Below are positions 1 to 7,139 of a DNA stretch of 8,579 nt, piece after piece. This DNA is from Sediminibacterium sp. (GTDB lineage: Bacteria > Bacteroidota > Bacteroidia > Chitinophagales > Chitinophagaceae), in contig JALRFB010000030.1 in NCBI GenBank assembly GCA_023256555.1, positions 1-8,579 of the forward strand. The letters run 5' to 3'. Position 1 is the stretch's first letter. Each line of letters begins with the position of its first letter. The translations under genes and the position numbers were made by a program. The notes below the pieces were generated by a model. It ran no database searches, was not told the origin of the DNA, and worked only from the letters and a program-made list of their open reading frames with translations.

Positions 1-32
1 AATACTATAACGAAATGTACTCCAACAGATAA
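1..32 (+). CDS. 3' end of upstream gene, probably dTDP-glucose 4,6-dehydratase
   Basis: Partial gene cut by the left edge. Reading from base 3, the frame gives YYNEMYSNR and then TAA at 30-32. The last A of that stop is the first base of the rfbC ATG, so the two genes overlap by one base (TAATG), a typical coupled arrangement. A Tyr/Glu/Met-rich tail ending in Asn-Arg resembles the C-termini of Bacteroidetes RfbB proteins as I remember them, and rfbB commonly precedes rfbC. Nine residues are too few to prove identity; rfbD or another sugar-nucleotide enzyme remains possible. That a gene ends here is more certain than its name. Confidence 0.5.
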   Translation, partial: YYNEMYSNR

Positions 33-583
33 TGAGAATTGAGCAAACCCCCCTTCAAGATTGTTTTATCATTCATGAGAAAGTGCATGGTGATGCAAGA
101 GGTTATTTTATTGAAACGTATAACCAAAGAGATTTTAAAGCAGCAACTGGTTTGAATATTGAATTTGTACAAGACAATCAATCAAGATCTACCAAAGGTG
201 TGTTGAGAGGATTACATATGCAAAGAGGTGCAGCTGCACAAGCAAAGCTAGTGAGAGTATTAGAAGGAGCGGTTTTAGATATTGCAGTGGATTTAAGAAA
301 AGGTTCGCCAAGTTTTGGACAGCATTTTGCAATTGAATTAACGGCTGATAACCACAAACAATTTTTTGTTCCAGCAGGATTTGCGCATGGCTTTGTGGTA
401 CTCAGTGAAACAGCTACTTTCTTTTATAAGGTAGATAAGTTTTACGAGCCAGGAAACGAAGTAGGCATTATGTATAACGACAAAGATTTAAATATCGATT
501 GGAGATTGACAGATGCAGAAATCATCTTGTCAGAAAAAGATAAAACATTAGGAAGCTTCGCAGAATATGCTGCTTCTTTATAA
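32..583 (+). CDS. rfbC: dTDP-4-dehydrorhamnose 3,5-epimerase
   Basis: Cytoplasmic epimerase of dTDP-L-rhamnose synthesis: it inverts C3 and C5 of dTDP-4-keto-6-deoxyglucose. At 183 residues it has the normal length for this cupin-fold family. Visible signatures are the DARG motif (residues 21-24), RGLHMQ (59-64) with the expected catalytic His62, the AQAKLVRV strand (69-76) followed by GAVLDIAVDLRKGSPSFG (79-96), FVPAGFAHGF (112-121), and Tyr132 in the usual catalytic tyrosine position. The start is set by the ATG overlapping the upstream stop. It is followed after 125 bp by rfbA on the same strand, so both probably belong to one surface-polysaccharide operon. RfbD is not in the window. Nothing looks damaged. 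Confidence 0.95.
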   Translation: MRIEQTPLQDCFIIHEKVHGDARGYFIETYNQRDFKAATGLNIEFVQDNQSRSTKGVLRGLHMQRGAAAQAKLVRVLEGAVLDIAVDLRKGSPSFGQHFAIELTADNHKQFFVPAGFAHGFVVLSETATFFYKVDKFYEPGNEVGIMYNDKDLNIDWRLTDAEIILSEKDKTLGSFAEYAASL

Positions 584-712
584 AAAATAAAACACTCGGT
601 TTATGATTTGAGCACTATGTGCGAAAACATATACACCATTAAAAAATAAACATTAGGTATATGAGATGCATATCCATAAACACAAATAAAAAATAAAACA
701 CTCGGTTTATGA
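581..712 (+). repeat. Three copies of a 25/26-bp direct repeat between rfbC and rfbA
   Basis: A 26-bp unit (six A's, a T, four A's, then CACTCGGTTTATGA) occurs identically at 581-606 and 687-712. A diverged 25-bp copy lies at 640-664, sharing its A-rich first 11 bases and the final ATGA. The first copy begins on the rfbC stop codon (TAA 581-583) and the last ends on the rfbA start codon (ATG 709-711). Joining copy 1 to copy 3 would leave a 19-bp gap and an intact rfbA start. This suggests the ancestral junction was compact and was expanded by duplication. Between copies are short hairpins: GCAC-TAT-GTGC at 612-622, and ATATG/CATAT at 659-673. Confidence 0.85.
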
Positions 713-1569
713 AGGGAATAATTCTAGCAGGCGGTTCAGGTACAAGATTGTATCCTATTACCAAAGGAATCAGTAAGCAATTAATGCCTATCTATGATAA
801 GCCGATGATTTATTATCCATTGTCTGTACTAATGTTAGCAGGCATTAAAGAAGTATTGATTATCACAACACCAGAAGACAATGATCAATTTAAAAGATTA
901 TTAGGAGATGGTTCTGAGATTGGCTGTAGTTTTAGTTACGCAGTACAAGCAGTGCCCAATGGATTGGCACAAGCATTTGTAATTGGTGCTGATTTTATTG
1001 GCAAGGATAAAGTAGCATTAGTTTTAGGAGACAATATTTTTTATGGTGCAGGCTTTAGCAAATTAGTGCAATCTTTTAATGATGTAAATGGTGCAGCCGT
1101 ATTTGCATATGAAGTAAACGATCCTGAGCGTTATGGTGTGGTTGAGTTTGATGCAAACAATAATGCATTGTCTTTGGAAGAAAAACCAAAGCAACCAAAA
1201 TCAAATTATGCAGTTCCAGGTTTGTATTTTTACGATAACCAAGTGGTAGAGATTGCGAAAAATATTCCTGCATCTCCTAGAGGTGAATACGAAATCACCG
1301 ATGTCAATAAAATTTACTTAGAGCGCAAGCAATTACAAGTAGGTATCATGAACCGTGGAACAGCTTGGTTGGATACTGGTACTTTTGAATCTTTAGCAGA
1401 CGCTTGCGAGTTTGTACGAGTTATTGAAAAACGTCAAAGCCAAAAGATAGGTTGTATCGAAGAGGTAGCCTACAGAATGGGCTTCATTGATAAAGCACAA
1501 TTACTAGTTTTGGCTGATAAATACGCTAAAAGCGGTTACGGTGAGTATTTAAGAGGTTTAAAAAAATAA
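709..1569 (+). CDS. rfbA: Glucose-1-phosphate thymidylyltransferase
   Basis: Makes dTDP-glucose from dTTP and glucose-1-phosphate, the first step of dTDP-L-rhamnose synthesis, in the cytoplasm. Its 286 residues match the usual short RfbA/RmlA length. Visible features are the nucleotide-binding loop GGSGTRL (8-14), [16 protein letters not shown] (23-38), LGDNIFYG (106-113) with metal-binding Asp108, EEKP (157-160), GEYEITDVN (192-200) and WLDTGT (220-225) with Asp222. The chosen ATG gives the canonical [10 protein letters not shown]-terminus. It sits inside the last copy of the repeat, so translation-initiation context is repeat-derived. A B12-MerR regulator follows after 41 bp on the same strand, and I see no convincing terminator in that gap. 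Confidence 0.97.
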   Translation: MKGIILAGGSGTRLYPITKGISKQLMPIYDKPMIYYPLSVLMLAGIKEVLIITTPEDNDQFKRLLGDGSEIGCSFSYAVQAVPNGLAQAFVIGADFIGKDKVALVLGDNIFYGAGFSKLVQSFNDVNGAAVFAYEVNDPERYGVVEFDANNNALSLEEKPKQPKSNYAVPGLYFYDNQVVEIAKNIPASPRGEYEITDVNKIYLERKQLQVGIMNRGTAWLDTGTFESLADACEFVRVIEKRQSQKIGCIEEVAYRMGFIDKAQLLVLADKYAKSGYGEYLRGLKK

Positions 1570-1610
1570 TCCAACACTGAACCTTTCTGTTTATTTGTTG
1601 TTTTTAGTGT

Positions 1611-2489
1611 ATGTCAACCTATACAATTAAGGATTTAGAGAAAATTTCGGGCATCAAAGCGCACACAATACGCATTTGGGAGCAGCGTTATCAATTCTTG
1701 CAGCCCCAACGTACTGAGACAAATATTCGCACTTACTCGAGTGATGAACTAAAAACCATTTTAAACGTCTCTTTGTTAAACAAATATGGTTTTAAAATTT
1801 CTCATATAGACAAGATGTCTGCTGAGCAGATGGAGGAGAAGATTTTAAATCTTAATCAAATTGATGCACAGAAAGAAAGAGTGGTGAATGCGTTGATCAA
1901 AGAAATGGTTTCTCTAAATATGGCCAATTTCGAAAGACAATTGGACACTTATATTGGCCAGAAAGGAATAGACAAAACGATCCTAGAAATTATTTTTCCA
2001 TTCATGGAGCGTGTGGGAATATTATGGGTAACCAATCATATCAACCCGGCTCAAGAACACCTAGCAACCAACGTCATTAGACAAAAGATCATTTTAGGTA
2101 TCGAGAAATTACCTCCTATTTTACAGTATTCTAAACGTATTGTCTTATTTATGCCAGAAGGGGAATATCACGAAATAGGACTTTTGTATGTTCAATACTT
2201 ATTGAAACAAAGAGGATTTTATGTTGACTATTTAGGTGCCAATGTTCCAATGGTGGACTTAAGATATCTATCTGAATTCCACAAAGTGGATTATTTATAC
2301 TGTCATTTGACATCTCCAGCTAAGAATTTCAAGATTCAAAAATTCTTTGATCAATTGGCAGAAGTAAGCAAACAGACCCCAATTATCATCTCTGGACAGT
2401 TAGCGCAAGCATTTAAAGGAGCTATTGCAGGTAATATTCAACTTAAGAAAACCCTGCAAGAAACTATCAGCTTTTTAGATAGCATCTGA
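1611..2489 (+). CDS. MerR-type regulator with cobalamin-binding domain (CarH/LitR family)
   Basis: 292-residue cytoplasmic DNA-binding protein. Residues 4-46 form a MerR winged helix (YTIKDLEKISGIKAHTIRIWEQRY, then IRTYSSDEL). Residues about 90-165 fit the helical-bundle half of a B12-binding module, with the family signature W-x9-EH at Trp139 and Glu149-His150. Residues about 175-290 form the Rossmann-like B12 domain with E-x-H-x-x-G at Glu185-His187-Gly190; His187 is the expected lower cobalt ligand. In Thermus CarH the residue after the signature Trp is His132, which binds cobalt after light exposure; here it is Val140. Family members repress carotenoid genes in the dark using adenosylcobalamin. 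It lies directly before the symmetric operator array and the ECF-crt operon, its likely target. It could instead act independently of B12 or light, as CarA can. Confidence 0.9.
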   Translation: MSTYTIKDLEKISGIKAHTIRIWEQRYQFLQPQRTETNIRTYSSDELKTILNVSLLNKYGFKISHIDKMSAEQMEEKILNLNQIDAQKERVVNALIKEMVSLNMANFERQLDTYIGQKGIDKTILEIIFPFMERVGILWVTNHINPAQEHLATNVIRQKIILGIEKLPPILQYSKRIVLFMPEGEYHEIGLLYVQYLLKQRGFYVDYLGANVPMVDLRYLSEFHKVDYLYCHLTSPAKNFKIQKFFDQLAEVSKQTPIIISGQLAQAFKGAIAGNIQLKKTLQETISFLDSI

Positions 2490-2513
2490 TAATCAATCAA
2501 TTATAATTAAAGC

Positions 2514-2610
2514 TAATATTGTTTAATTATTTTAAAAAAATATTAAACAAAAATGCATTTTGGTAGACCATTTATGTTTAACTTTACTTTTCAAAGATTA
2601 AACAATATTA
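2514..2610. promoter_or_regulatory. Nested palindromic operator array upstream of the ECF-crt operon
   Basis: Four half-sites alternate in direction: TGTTTAAT at 2520-2527, ATTAAACA at 2542-2549, TGTTTAAC at 2575-2582 and ATTAAACA at 2597-2604. They form two palindromes of the form TGTTTAAy-N14-ATTAAACA, each 30 bp with the same 14-bp spacer, offset by 55 bp. The whole region also has one dyad axis at base 2562: outer arms 2514-2527 and 2597-2610 are perfect 14-bp inverted repeats, and inner arms 2542-2555 and 2569-2582 match at 12 of 14. MerR proteins bind inverted repeats, so the neighbouring regulator is the obvious candidate ligand. The symmetry is seen directly; the binding role is inference. 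Confidence 0.75.
2559..2592 (+). promoter_or_regulatory. Candidate Bacteroidetes-type promoter for the ECF-crt operon
   Basis: TTTG at 2559-2562 and TACTTTTC at 2585-2592 (7 of 8 to TAnnTTTG) are separated by 22 bp, near the upper end of the range reported for Bacteroidetes primary promoters. Transcription would start near 2598-2600, about a dozen bases before the sigma-factor ATG. The left palindrome ends 9 bp upstream of the -33 element and the right palindrome covers the -7 element and the predicted start, as suits repression. In such AT-rich DNA partial matches are common. Confidence 0.4.
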
Positions 2611-2611
2611 T

Positions 2612-3112
2612 ATGTCTACAGCAGAATTTACCCTATTCTTAAGTGAAAATTCAGATTTCTTACGTCCATTCGCGATTAATTTGACCAAGGATCATGAATC
2701 TGCAAAAGATTTATACCAAGAAACCTTGTTTAGAGCATTATCCAACAAGGACAAATACAATGTAGGTACCAATATCAAAGCATGGTTGTATACCATTATG
2801 CGTAATATTTTCATTAATGATTATCGTAAGAAAGCAAAGCAATCTACTGTATTGGATAATAGTCCTAACGATTTTTTAATTGACCAAACTTATAATAAAG
2901 TAGTTAATGATGCAATAACTAACTTAAATTTGAGGGAAGTGAATCAATTGATTGATGACTTGCCTGAATTATTCAGAACACCTTTCCAATTATATTATGA
3001 AGGGTACAAGTATAATGAAATTGCAGATGCATTGAATGAGCCACTAGGAACTATCAAAAGCAGAATTCACTTTGCTAGAAAAATTTTAAAACAAAAGATT
3101 CAACGTTACTAA
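2612..3112 (+). CDS. ECF-type RNA polymerase sigma factor
   Basis: 166-residue sigma-70 family protein of the small ECF type, with only regions 2 and 4. Region 2 spans about residues 16-75, including DLYQETLFRAL (33-43) and AWLYTIMRNIFINDYRKK (57-74), which contact core polymerase and the -10 element. Region 4 spans about 107-160, with the helix-turn-helix GYKYNEIADALNEPLGTIKSR (131-151) for -35 recognition. The two are joined by a short polar linker. It is the first gene after the palindromic operator, and crtI starts 4 bp after its stop, so it is co-transcribed with the carotenoid genes. No anti-sigma gene is adjacent, so its activity may be set mainly by transcription. In Streptomyces, LitS, an ECF factor under a B12-MerR repressor, drives crt genes; a similar job is inferred here. 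Confidence 0.92.
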   Translation: MSTAEFTLFLSENSDFLRPFAINLTKDHESAKDLYQETLFRALSNKDKYNVGTNIKAWLYTIMRNIFINDYRKKAKQSTVLDNSPNDFLIDQTYNKVVNDAITNLNLREVNQLIDDLPELFRTPFQLYYEGYKYNEIADALNEPLGTIKSRIHFARKILKQKIQRY

Positions 3113-3116
3113 ATTA

Positions 3117-4619
3117 ATGTCTTCTGATTCAAAAAAAGTATTGGTAATTGGAGCTGGTTTTGCTGGATTATCTGCAGCGAGTTTTTTAGCTCAAAAAGGA
3201 TGGCAAGTAACGGTTATTGAAAAGAATAGTTTACCAGGTGGTCGTGCAAGAAAGTTTGAAACAAATGGTTTTGTTTTTGATATGGGTCCAAGTTGGTATT
3301 GGATGCCTGATACTTTTGAAAGGTATTTTTCTTTATTTGGAAAAAAGGTTTCTGATTACTATCAATTAAAAAGATTAGATCCATCTTACAGAGTTTATTT
3401 TGAGAAAGCTGCATGGGATATTCCTGCTGATTATGAAGCATTACAAGCTTTACTTGAATCTATAGAACCTGGTGCTGCAAAAGCTTTGGATGGATTTATG
3501 GAAGAAGCCAAGTTCAAATACGAAGTTGGAGTTGGAAAACTGGTACATCAGCCTGGTCAATCTATTAAAGAGTTAATTGATATCGATTTATTTAAAGGAG
3601 TATTTAAGTTGGATGTTTTTCAATCAATGAAAAAACATATTGCAAAATATTTTAAGCATCCGTACATTCAATTCTTAATGGAATTTCCGGTTTTATTTTT
3701 AGGAGCACTTCCAGAAAACACTCCTGCATTATATAGTTTAATGAATTATGCAGATATCAAAGGAGGTACATGGTATCCTGAATATGGTATGTATAGTATT
3801 GTGAAGGCGATGCATGATTTAGCTATTTCACTTGGAGTGGAATTTAAATTAGGAGAAGAAGTAATGAGTATTGAAGTAGCGAATGGTATAGCTACCAACG
3901 CATATACTGAAGTAGTTTCAACAAAAGAAAAAAATACTTACACATTTGATATTGTTATTGGTGCAGGAGATTATCATCATATTGAAACTAAATTACTTGA
4001 GCCCAATTATCAAACCTATTCAAAGAAATATTGGGATAGTAGGGTAATGGCGCCAAGTTCTCTATTGTATTATGTTGGGTTAAATAAAAAATTACCTGGA
4101 GTAACACACCATTCATTATTTTTTGACACAGATTTTGGAGTACATGGTAAAGAGATTTACACCAACCCCAAATGGCCGAGCAATCCTCTTTTTTATGCAT
4201 CTGTACCTTCTGTTACAGACCCAACAGTTGCTCCGGAAGGTTGCGAAAATTTATTTTTATTAATACCAGTTGCTGCAGGTTTGGAAGGAGATACAGAAGC
4301 TATTAGAGATAAGTATTTCAATGAGCTTATTGGAAGGTTAGAAGCTAAATGGGGTGTATCTATCAAGGAATCAATTGTTTATAAGCGTTCTTTTTCGGTT
4401 GCAGATTTCAAATCTGATTATCATTCTTTTAAAGGGAATGCATATGGACTTGCTAATACTTTGTTACAAACTGCGAATTTGAAGCCTTCTTGTAGAAGTA
4501 AAAAAGTAAATAACTTATATTACACTGGTCAATTAACTGTGCCAGGACCAGGTGTGCCACCGAGCTTGATTAGTGGTGAGGTAGTCGCAAATTTAATTGA
4601 CAAAAACCATTCATTATAG
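3117..4619 (+). CDS. crtI: Phytoene desaturase (lycopene-forming)
   Basis: FAD-dependent desaturase that converts phytoene to lycopene, probably at the membrane surface. At 500 residues it has family length. The N-terminal dinucleotide fold shows GAGFAG (12-17) and the acidic end of the second strand in VIEKNSLPGGRARKFE, followed by FVFDMGPSWYWMP, a segment typical of CrtI proteins. The C-terminus carries YTGQLTVPGPGVPPSLISGEVVA (469-491), the bacterial-type desaturase FAD signature in its Bacteroidetes form. The ATG lies 4 bp after the sigma-factor stop. The TAG stop (4617-4619) directly abuts the crtB ATG with no gap, so translation is probably coupled. A related desaturase acting on another carotene is possible, but with crtB and crtY beside it phytoene is by far the likeliest substrate. 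Confidence 0.95.
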   Translation: MSSDSKKVLVIGAGFAGLSAASFLAQKGWQVTVIEKNSLPGGRARKFETNGFVFDMGPSWYWMPDTFERYFSLFGKKVSDYYQLKRLDPSYRVYFEKAAWDIPADYEALQALLESIEPGAAKALDGFMEEAKFKYEVGVGKLVHQPGQSIKELIDIDLFKGVFKLDVFQSMKKHIAKYFKHPYIQFLMEFPVLFLGALPENTPALYSLMNYADIKGGTWYPEYGMYSIVKAMHDLAISLGVEFKLGEEVMSIEVANGIATNAYTEVVSTKEKNTYTFDIVIGAGDYHHIETKLLEPNYQTYSKKYWDSRVMAPSSLLYYVGLNKKLPGVTHHSLFFDTDFGVHGKEIYTNPKWPSNPLFYASVPSVTDPTVAPEGCENLFLLIPVAAGLEGDTEAIRDKYFNELIGRLEAKWGVSIKESIVYKRSFSVADFKSDYHSFKGNAYGLANTLLQTANLKPSCRSKKVNNLYYTGQLTVPGPGVPPSLISGEVVANLIDKNHSL

Positions 4620-5462
4620 ATGTCTACTTTTCAACTATATAACGAAGTGACTGCATTGAGTAGTAAACAAACTACTTTGATGTATAGCTCCAGTTTTTCT
4701 TCTGCCATTAACTTGCTGCATAAAGATTTAAGACAACCTATTTATGATATTTATGGTTTTGTAAGATTTGCTGATGAGATTGTAGACACTTTCCATGATT
4801 ATGACAAAAAATTATTGTTTGATCAGTTTAAGAAAGACACTTATTTAGCTTTAGAGCAAGGCATTAGTTTGAATCCGATTTTACATCGTTTTCAAATGAC
4901 TTATCGTGCGTATAAGATCGATCCAAGTTTATTAGAAGCTTTTTTATATAGCATGGAAATGGATTTGAGTCAACATGCACATGATGAAAGCTCTTATCAA
5001 AAATATATTTATGGCAGTGCTGAAGTGGTTGGGTTGATGTGTTTATATATATTTTGTAAAGGTGACTTAACACAGTATGAACAATTGAAGCCTGCTGCAC
5101 AAAGTTTAGGGGCTGCCTTTCAAAAAGTAAATTTTTTAAGAGATATCAAAGCCGATTTTGAAGGATTAGAAAGAGTCTATTTCCCTAATTGTGATTTTAA
5201 TCATTTCACAGAAAAAGATAAGTTGGCTATTGAAGCAGATATTCAAAACGATTTTGAAAATGCATTAGAGGGTATTAAAGCATTACCTTTGCAATGCAGA
5301 TTCGGCGTGTATGTTGCTTATAAATATTACTACTCTTTGTTTAAAAAGATTAAGAAAACACAACATCATGCTATTTTAAAAACAAGAATAAGAATACCAG
5401 ATTATGGTAAAGTTTTTATTCTTGCAAAGGCAAAATTGAGGAGTCAATTGAATTTTTTATAA
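4620..5462 (+). CDS. crtB: Phytoene synthase
   Basis: Condenses two geranylgeranyl diphosphates head-to-head into phytoene, the committed step of the pathway. The 280-residue all-helical trans-isoprenyl diphosphate synthase fold is recognised by two magnesium-binding Asp motifs: DEIVD (52-56) and NFLRDIKAD (171-179). Other family signatures are YSSSFSSA near the N-terminus (22-29), YGSAEVVGLMC (131-141) and RVYFP (185-189). The start codon abuts the crtI stop. A squalene synthase-type enzyme shares the fold, but the surrounding crt genes decide the assignment. The GGPP synthase that would feed it is not in this window and must lie elsewhere in the genome. Confidence 0.95.
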   Translation: MSTFQLYNEVTALSSKQTTLMYSSSFSSAINLLHKDLRQPIYDIYGFVRFADEIVDTFHDYDKKLLFDQFKKDTYLALEQGISLNPILHRFQMTYRAYKIDPSLLEAFLYSMEMDLSQHAHDESSYQKYIYGSAEVVGLMCLYIFCKGDLTQYEQLKPAAQSLGAAFQKVNFLRDIKADFEGLERVYFPNCDFNHFTEKDKLAIEADIQNDFENALEGIKALPLQCRFGVYVAYKYYYSLFKKIKKTQHHAILKTRIRIPDYGKVFILAKAKLRSQLNFL

Positions 5463-5480
5463 AAAGTAAAATTTAACTAT

Positions 5481-5954
5481 ATGTTATTTGTAGCAGTAAT
5501 GTTGGCGACATTTTTTATTATGGAAGGTATAACATGGTTAACCCATAAATATGTAATGCACGGATTTTTGTGGGTTTTACACGAAGATCATCATCAACCA
5601 ACGGGTCATGTATTTGAAAAGAATGATGCATTTTTCTTGATTTTTGCCATCCCAAGTATGGCATGTATATTTTATGGAACAATAATGGGTGGTCCATTGT
5701 GGGTGGCAGCCATTGGTGCAGGTATTGCCATGTATGGTTTTGCATATTTTTTATTTCATGAAGTAATCATACATCAAAGAATCAAATGGTTTACAAGATC
5801 TAATAATAGATATATCAAAGCTATTAGATGGGCGCATAAAATGCACCATAAGCATTTATATAAAGAAGATGGTGAGAGTTTTGGAATGTTATTTGTTGCC
5901 AAAAAATATTGGGACAAAGTTCGTCGTGACGAGATGATGCAAAACAATGGATAA
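5481..5954 (+). CDS. crtZ: Beta-carotene hydroxylase (non-haem di-iron)
   Basis: Membrane hydroxylase adding 3- and 3'-hydroxyls to beta-carotene, giving zeaxanthin through cryptoxanthin. The 157-residue protein has all four histidine boxes: H-x4-H (22, 27), H-x2-HH (34, 37, 38), H-x4-H (93, 98) and H-x2-HH (119, 122, 123), which bind two irons at the cytoplasmic face. Hydrophobic stretches at about 1-19, 50-67 and 72-92 are likely membrane segments. It starts 18 bp after crtB and its last 8 bases overlap crtY in another frame, so the four crt genes form one transcription unit. Length and His-box spacing fit CrtZ; general fatty-acid hydroxylases of the superfamily are usually longer. Confidence 0.93.
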   Translation: MLFVAVMLATFFIMEGITWLTHKYVMHGFLWVLHEDHHQPTGHVFEKNDAFFLIFAIPSMACIFYGTIMGGPLWVAAIGAGIAMYGFAYFLFHEVIIHQRIKWFTRSNNRYIKAIRWAHKMHHKHLYKEDGESFGMLFVAKKYWDKVRRDEMMQNNG

Positions 5955-7131
5955 ATACGATTATATAATTGCAGGCGCAGGTTGCGCTGGACTTTCTTTA
6001 CTCCATTATCTAAATCAAGATGCATTACTTTGCCAGAAGAAAATTTTGGTAATTGATCAATCCTTGCAAAAAACGAATGATAGAACCTGGTGTTTCTGGG
6101 AAGAAATTTCTTCCGATTTTGATTATCTAACAACCAAGAGTTGGGATACTATTTCTATTCATAAAGATCAACTAGATCTTTTATTACCGACCAAGCCCTT
6201 CACTTATAAAATGGTTGAAGGACTTTCTTTTTATGAATCAATTATATCTGCCGCTAAAAAAAATAAGCAAATAGTCTGGATTGAAGCTAAAATAGAATCA
6301 ATAGAAGACAATATTGTGTATTGGGAAGGTGGAGCTGCTGAGGCAACTTATATTTTCAATAGTATTTTAGCATACAATCCGGTTTTTCAAGATGTATTGC
6401 AGGTTCAATCATTAAATCTTTATGCTTCTAAGCAAATAGCAAAACCTTTTTTATGGCAACATTTTAAAGGCATTACAATAGAGTTTAATCAATCAATTTT
6501 TGATTTGCAAACGGCGAGGTTAATGGATTTTAATGTGGATCAACAAAATGCTACTGCATTCATGTATGTATTACCTATTACCGCAAAGAGAGCATTAGTA
6601 GAATATACTGTTTTTTCAAAAGAGGTGCTTGATGTATCTGTTTATAATTATGCAATTCAAGAATATATAGAACGTAATTATCCTCAACAGAAATTTACAA
6701 TAATTCATGAAGAATTTGGGGCCATTCCAATGACTCAAAATACATTCTTCCACAATGAAAGATCTAATATAATTCCTATTGGAACTATTGGGGGTGCAGT
6801 TAAAGCAAGCACTGGTTATGCTTTTAAATTTATCCAAGAACAAACCAAACAAATTGTAAGTGCATTACATCAAGGAGAAAAACCCAATAGTAACTTACCA
6901 AAGACTAGACATCAATTTTATGATGCAGTCCTTTTAGATATTTTATTTAATAATAAAATGAGTGGTGCGGAGATTTTCACTAGGATATTCTCTAAGAATA
7001 AAGCTGCTACAGTTTTCAGATTTTTATCCAACAGATCTAGTATATTTGATGATATCAAGATTATGAGTACATTACCTACAAGACTATTTTTATTTACTGC
7101 TATTCGCGTTTTACTGCGGAGTAAACAATAA
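5947..7131 (+). CDS. crtY: Lycopene beta-cyclase
   Basis: Flavoprotein that closes both ends of lycopene to beta-ionone rings, giving beta-carotene. The 394 residues fit the CrtY family. Visible features are the dinucleotide-binding GAGCAG (10-15), NDRTWCFWE (44-52), the central segment ARLMDFNVDQQ to MYVLP to LVEYT (190-221) with Glu219 in the position of the cyclase acidic residue, GAIPM (258-262) and IPIGTIGGAVKASTGY (276-291). The ATG overlaps crtZ by 8 bases, and this start gives the complete N-terminal fold. It is the last protein gene of the operon; its stop is only 8 bp before a tRNA gene. Its Arg391 codon (7117-7119) is CGG, the only in-frame CGG I found in the window. Confidence 0.94.
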   Translation: MDKYDYIIAGAGCAGLSLLHYLNQDALLCQKKILVIDQSLQKTNDRTWCFWEEISSDFDYLTTKSWDTISIHKDQLDLLLPTKPFTYKMVEGLSFYESIISAAKKNKQIVWIEAKIESIEDNIVYWEGGAAEATYIFNSILAYNPVFQDVLQVQSLNLYASKQIAKPFLWQHFKGITIEFNQSIFDLQTARLMDFNVDQQNATAFMYVLPITAKRALVEYTVFSKEVLDVSVYNYAIQEYIERNYPQQKFTIIHEEFGAIPMTQNTFFHNERSNIIPIGTIGGAVKASTGYAFKFIQEQTKQIVSALHQGEKPNSNLPKTRHQFYDAVLLDILFNNKMSGAEIFTRIFSKNKAATVFRFLSNRSSIFDDIKIMSTLPTRLFLFTAIRVLLRSKQ

Positions 7132-7139
7132 TTTAAATA

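Noticed and set aside
581..712. Three repeats as a CRISPR array
   Set aside because: Only three copies, one clearly diverged, with spacers of unequal length (33 and 22 bp), no cas genes, and overlap with the coding ends of rfbC and rfbA.
1588..1610. TGTTTAT upstream of the MerR gene as an autoregulatory site
   Set aside because: Only one half-site is present; the position 22 bp downstream where its partner should start does not match.
1574..1610. ACACT / AGTGT as a terminator after rfbA
   Set aside because: A 5-bp stem with a 27-base loop is too weak, and it ends at the next gene's start codon.
1773..1783. TTGTTAAACAA, a near match to the operator half-site
   Set aside because: It is inside the MerR coding sequence (Leu-Leu-Asn-Lys), has no partner at the 14-bp spacing, and is expected by chance in AT-rich DNA.
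2519..2550. Hairpin TTGTTTAAT / ATTAAACAA as a terminator of the MerR gene
   Set aside because: The stem is almost all A-T and no T-run follows. The same arms recur at 2575-2604 with the same spacing, which a terminator would not explain, so an operator is the better reading.
5774..6133. 119-residue open frame on the minus strand
   Set aside because: It lies across the crtZ-crtY junction, antisense to two well-supported genes, and its translation resembles no family I recognise. Other antisense frames inside rfbA, crtI, crtB, crtZ and crtY are rejected for the same reason.
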